NCBI RefSeq assembly: GCF_964204645.1
Contig: NC_134027.1
Span: 16,792,485 to 16,856,484, forward strand
Direction of reading: 5' to 3'
DNA from: Tubulanus polymorphus
Lineage: Eukaryota > Nemertea > Palaeonemertea > Tubulaniformes > Tubulanidae
DNA: 64,000 bases
Shown: one piece after another, positions 61,420 to 64,000 of the stretch
Layout of the letters: each line of letters starts with the position of its first letter
Numbering within the stretch: the stretch's first letter is position 1
Notes under the pieces: generated by a model
Seen by the model: only the letters and a program-made list of their open reading frames with translations
Told to the model about the DNA's origin: nothing
Databases searched by the model: none
Translations under genes and position numbers: made by a program

Positions 61420-62330
61420 ATGGAGCCGACTAGTTCATGGTATCGCTCGCCGCAGTCTCTGCATATCGTAGAAGTCGATGATATGTGTGCACCGAAAAAG
61501 CGTCAAAAACTTAACTTACAGGAACGAAGAGGAAAATACCCCAATCTAAAATTGGATTTTAGCGGTACGTTAAATTTTTGATTTTAATTTAATTTTCAAT
61601 ATCTTTGTACTTTTAACTTGGGAGTGATATCATGTAGCGGGTCACTTTTCATGGTAGTCGTTGTTAATAATAATTATTTCGTTTTCTTTTTCAGGCTTCC
61701 ACGATGAAAATGCTACGGACAATGTTTTAACACCGCAGTCATTACGGCAAGTCTCCAATACAGAATGTAAAACGTACAAGGTGAATTTCAATCAGGATCC
61801 TCACTATAGGAATGATGGTATATGCGTCGGTAAAATTGTGGCAGGGGAAGAAACGAATCGACATACGATTGCACAATAGTAATCGTATAATGAAACTATT
61901 CCCTACAAAGTGTGGAATTTCGTTGTATTTGGAGGAATGGATAAATCTCAACCGTGGAAAAGCGGGCATCGAGGATGATATCATATCCGTAAAAAACAAT
62001 CATTTACACAAAGGCGTGTTCAGCTTAGGTCGAAATAACTATTTAAAAATATACCGTTCACTCCATTCAGGGCATATTTGCGTTGACATTAGAAAATATA
62101 CTAGAGACGTTGTCGTCGGTGAAACAAATGCCACCAGTACCGGTATAACGTTGTCTCTTGCGCAGTTGCAAAATTTAAAAGCTATCAATTTCGAGCACGA
62201 TGCACCGGAACTAGAAGAAATGTCAATCTGTTTTCACGAAAATCAGGAGGATCGATGTTTATTTTGTCCAGATGATGACACGTCAGATATACTGCAATGC
62301 CCCGAGTTCTTCGATATTTCATCAAAGTAA
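61420..62330 (+). CDS. Two-exon gene for a protein with two PC4 (p15)-like domains, one frameshift
   Basis: Exon 1 (61420-61564) begins at an ATG in AAAATGG and encodes ~48 residues with a basic nuclear-localisation-like PKKRQK. It ends at a GTACGT donor. Exon 2 begins at 61695 after a TTTTTCAG acceptor, and the phases match. Exon 2 carries two PC4-like modules. The first has KRIDIRLHN followed by CGISLYLEEWINL. The second has NNYLKIYRSL, ICVDIRKY and TGITLSLAQLQNL. These follow the PC4 pattern of a beta hairpin, IDIR, GISL and a helix. PC4 binds single-stranded DNA and acts in transcription or replication. A one-base shift near 61825-61840, at an AAAA run, separates the exon-2 start from the first domain; net length would be ~259 residues. 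An AATAAA lies 31 bases after the stop. The homology is by pattern, not by search. Confidence 0.6.
61565..61694 (+). other. Intron of the PC4-like gene
   Basis: 130 bp, AT-rich, from GTACGT to a TTTTCTTTTTCAG acceptor. The phase (one base left from exon 1) fits exon 2 exactly. It shows that the gene was read by a eukaryotic spliceosome. Confidence 0.7.
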
Positions 62331-62471
62331 AGAACACAATCATTTATGTATAAGCGTAAAAATAAAAGTATAATTTATTGATCTATTTATGAATACGTAA
62401 TAAAAAGTATAAAAAAATAAACATCTTTTTTTCATTATTCTTCTGGTATATATAAATGGATCTCATTTTTC
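62331..62471. other. AT-rich intergenic stretch between convergent genes
   Basis: Only poly(A)-type signals are seen. Confidence 0.5.
62361..62366 (+). promoter_or_regulatory. Poly(A) signal AATAAA of the PC4-like gene
   Basis: A canonical hexamer 31 bases past the stop codon. A minus-strand AATAAA (about 62374-62379) could serve the convergent polymerase gene, so the two transcripts would meet or overlap here. Confidence 0.5.
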
Positions 62472-64000
62472 TCAAAAACCAAATGGAACGTAAATGTGCG
62501 GACTACCCGGAACAAACGCACGTTTCGTATATACAAGCACGATAAATCTTTCGTTCATCTCTATTTACAATGTCGCACGTTTTTATTAGCCTTGTAATTT
62601 TGTTCGGGTTATTAACGTATGAATGATCAAATTTCCCGTCGACGACCATTTCTAACAAAGAATTAAAGTTTATTATTTTATTATTTCTATGGTTAAGCGA
62701 TATCCCCTTAACTTTACATACCGTGGAATACTTTTTATCCCGCGGCGAGTACACCCTAAACGCATAATTTTTTGGCCCTCCCGATACAACTCTGTGATAT
62801 AGGCCCCCTCCCCATAATCCCCCGATAACTCGTCGGTCATTGGGGTTCGATCCCCTATTTTTTCATATAACTATATAATATCAACCGCGCATGCGCCGTT
62901 GTGAATGCGGCTAGAGTAACGCTTGTTCTCAAACACATTTTGACAGCGTCGTCGACCTTTTTATAGTGTACGCGTACAATCTCGTCGTTGCACAATAACA
63001 CATCGCTGATCTCTAACGACGAGTCGTTTATCATGGCGAACAAATCACCCGGGTCGGATATATATTTCGATGTAGTTTTATTTTGTTTCTGCCCGAGTTT
63101 CCCCCACATTGAATTTAGACATAACTTCGCGACAGTTCGAAGGCCACTAATCTTTTTGATTTTCTCTTTTTCCAAATCAACCCCCTCCCGAAATTTGTAA
63201 TCATCTATGAATTTATCTCTTTCAGCCTCTGACATATTATCGCGCGGCCACCCACTGGCTTCGGTTTTCACTTTAAGAAATTGATTAATGTAATCTTTGA
63301 ACAGCCCCGTTGCATATGAGTTCCAATTCCACACCTCATGAATTTGAATGATTTTATAACCCAAACTTATGGCTTTCACCACCTCTAGCGTAACCCACTC
63401 CCCAGAAGAACGCGCTCCGTTTCGTTATGCGTGCATACGTCGTGTTGGTTACATGTGTTGGCGCATGTTGCGCAAAGTGGGAACGTCAATTTACCACCGG
63501 ACCTGTATGGTAATACGGGCAGAAATAAACCCCGGGGTGGTAAAATTGAGCATTTGATTAGACCGTAATATTCAGATATATCACTGCTGAAATTTTCAGT
63601 GATAACATCAGGGTGCCCAATCGGGTAGCCACATCGACTATTCACGTACGGGTATAAAGAGCAAATGTCGATGTAGCTGATTTTTTCATCGTCGACGATT
63701 TTATGATGAAGCTTTATGGTGTTAGTTCGACCCCCGTAGAAACATTTTCTAGGTTCGGGGGGGGCGAGGGGGGGGTCGAAAACAGTTACACGTTCCACAA
63801 AGGACTTAAAATTTACGTCGTCACGAATCTTACGGTTGTAATCGTGTTCCCACATATGCACAACAGTATAACCCATTGTTTCCAACTCGTGCTTACGACG
63901 TAACGTAGCCTGATACACGTCGTCAAACGTGCGACCACCTCTGTTACAAACTACCGGGTCACCTCTAACCGGGAAGCATTCGGGGCAACCGTGAAAGTAA
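62472..64000 (-). pseudogene. Protein-primed-type family B DNA polymerase (Polinton/virus-like), decayed, runs off the right edge
   Basis: The minus strand encodes most of a DNA polymerase B of the organellar/viral type. From its N-terminal side it shows HGCPECF and TFDDVYQATLRRK (open to the window edge), motif A as DICSLYP (about 63650-63669), motif B in KLCLNSMWGKLGQ (about 63095-63135), then TDELSGDYGEGAY, GGPKNYAFRVYS, and a C-terminal SPHIYVPFGF. Such enzymes replicate Polintons, adintovirus-like and related linear genomes. Frame shifts occur near 63383 (G run), 62858 (A run), 62785 (T run) and 62535. The block between the ARLILYSYM region (~62880) and TDELSGDYG (~62835) is too short and lacks the motif C DTDS, so catalysis would be lost. 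The exonuclease part lies outside the window. It converges on the PC4-like gene. Confidence 0.88.

Noticed and set aside
62988-63903. Plus-strand frames opposite the polymerase
   Set aside because: Antisense shadows without motifs.

Overview
The window looks like repeat-rich nuclear DNA from an invertebrate animal. The evidence is a BEL/Pao retrotransposon fragment (a family known from animals), a CR1/L2-like LINE, a Penelope-like element with a GIY-YIG endonuclease, a spliced gene with a GT...AG intron, and very high CpG content. I cannot name the species. No ordinary host gene is recognisable with confidence.

Layout. 1-5727: a CR1/L2-like LINE whose reverse-transcriptase frame is split by a non-coding LTR retrotransposon (345-4326) with a 4-bp target duplication. 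5728-8313: a mixed interval with a small unrecognised minus-strand reading frame, a 121-bp GAT microsatellite, a ~60-bp tandem repeat carrying tRNA T-arm/B-box-like sequence, a 32-bp-period direct repeat, and faint coding-like remnants. 8314-60158: a giant satellite of about 420 head-to-tail 118-bp monomers, all in one orientation. It is broken only by a 200-N assembly gap (33876-34075) and one Penelope-like element (36754-38969). Monomers belong to several variant classes arranged in higher-order repeats: a 19-mer of 2,242 bp, a block of about 6,830 bp, a 13-mer of about 1,534 bp, and duplications offset by about 4,249 and 2,602 bp. Each monomer carries four short dyad symmetries.

60419-60993 is a broken BEL/Pao reverse-transcriptase fragment, followed by a 40-bp minisatellite built on an AAGATGGCGGC motif. 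61420-64000 is the most interesting gene pair. A two-exon plus-strand gene encodes a protein with an apparent nuclear-localisation signal and two PC4 (p15)-like single-strand-DNA-binding domains. It converges on a minus-strand family-B DNA polymerase of the protein-primed (Polinton/virus-like) type. The polymerase lacks the block where motif C should lie and has several frameshifts, so it is a pseudogene as assembled. The pair reads as a decayed DNA-virus-like or Polinton-like element that runs off the right edge.

Several breaks lie at or next to short homopolymers. Some may be assembly errors rather than real lesions, and long-read evidence would separate the two. The 118-bp satellite is a good candidate for a centromeric or pericentromeric repeat, but that is inference from its structure only.
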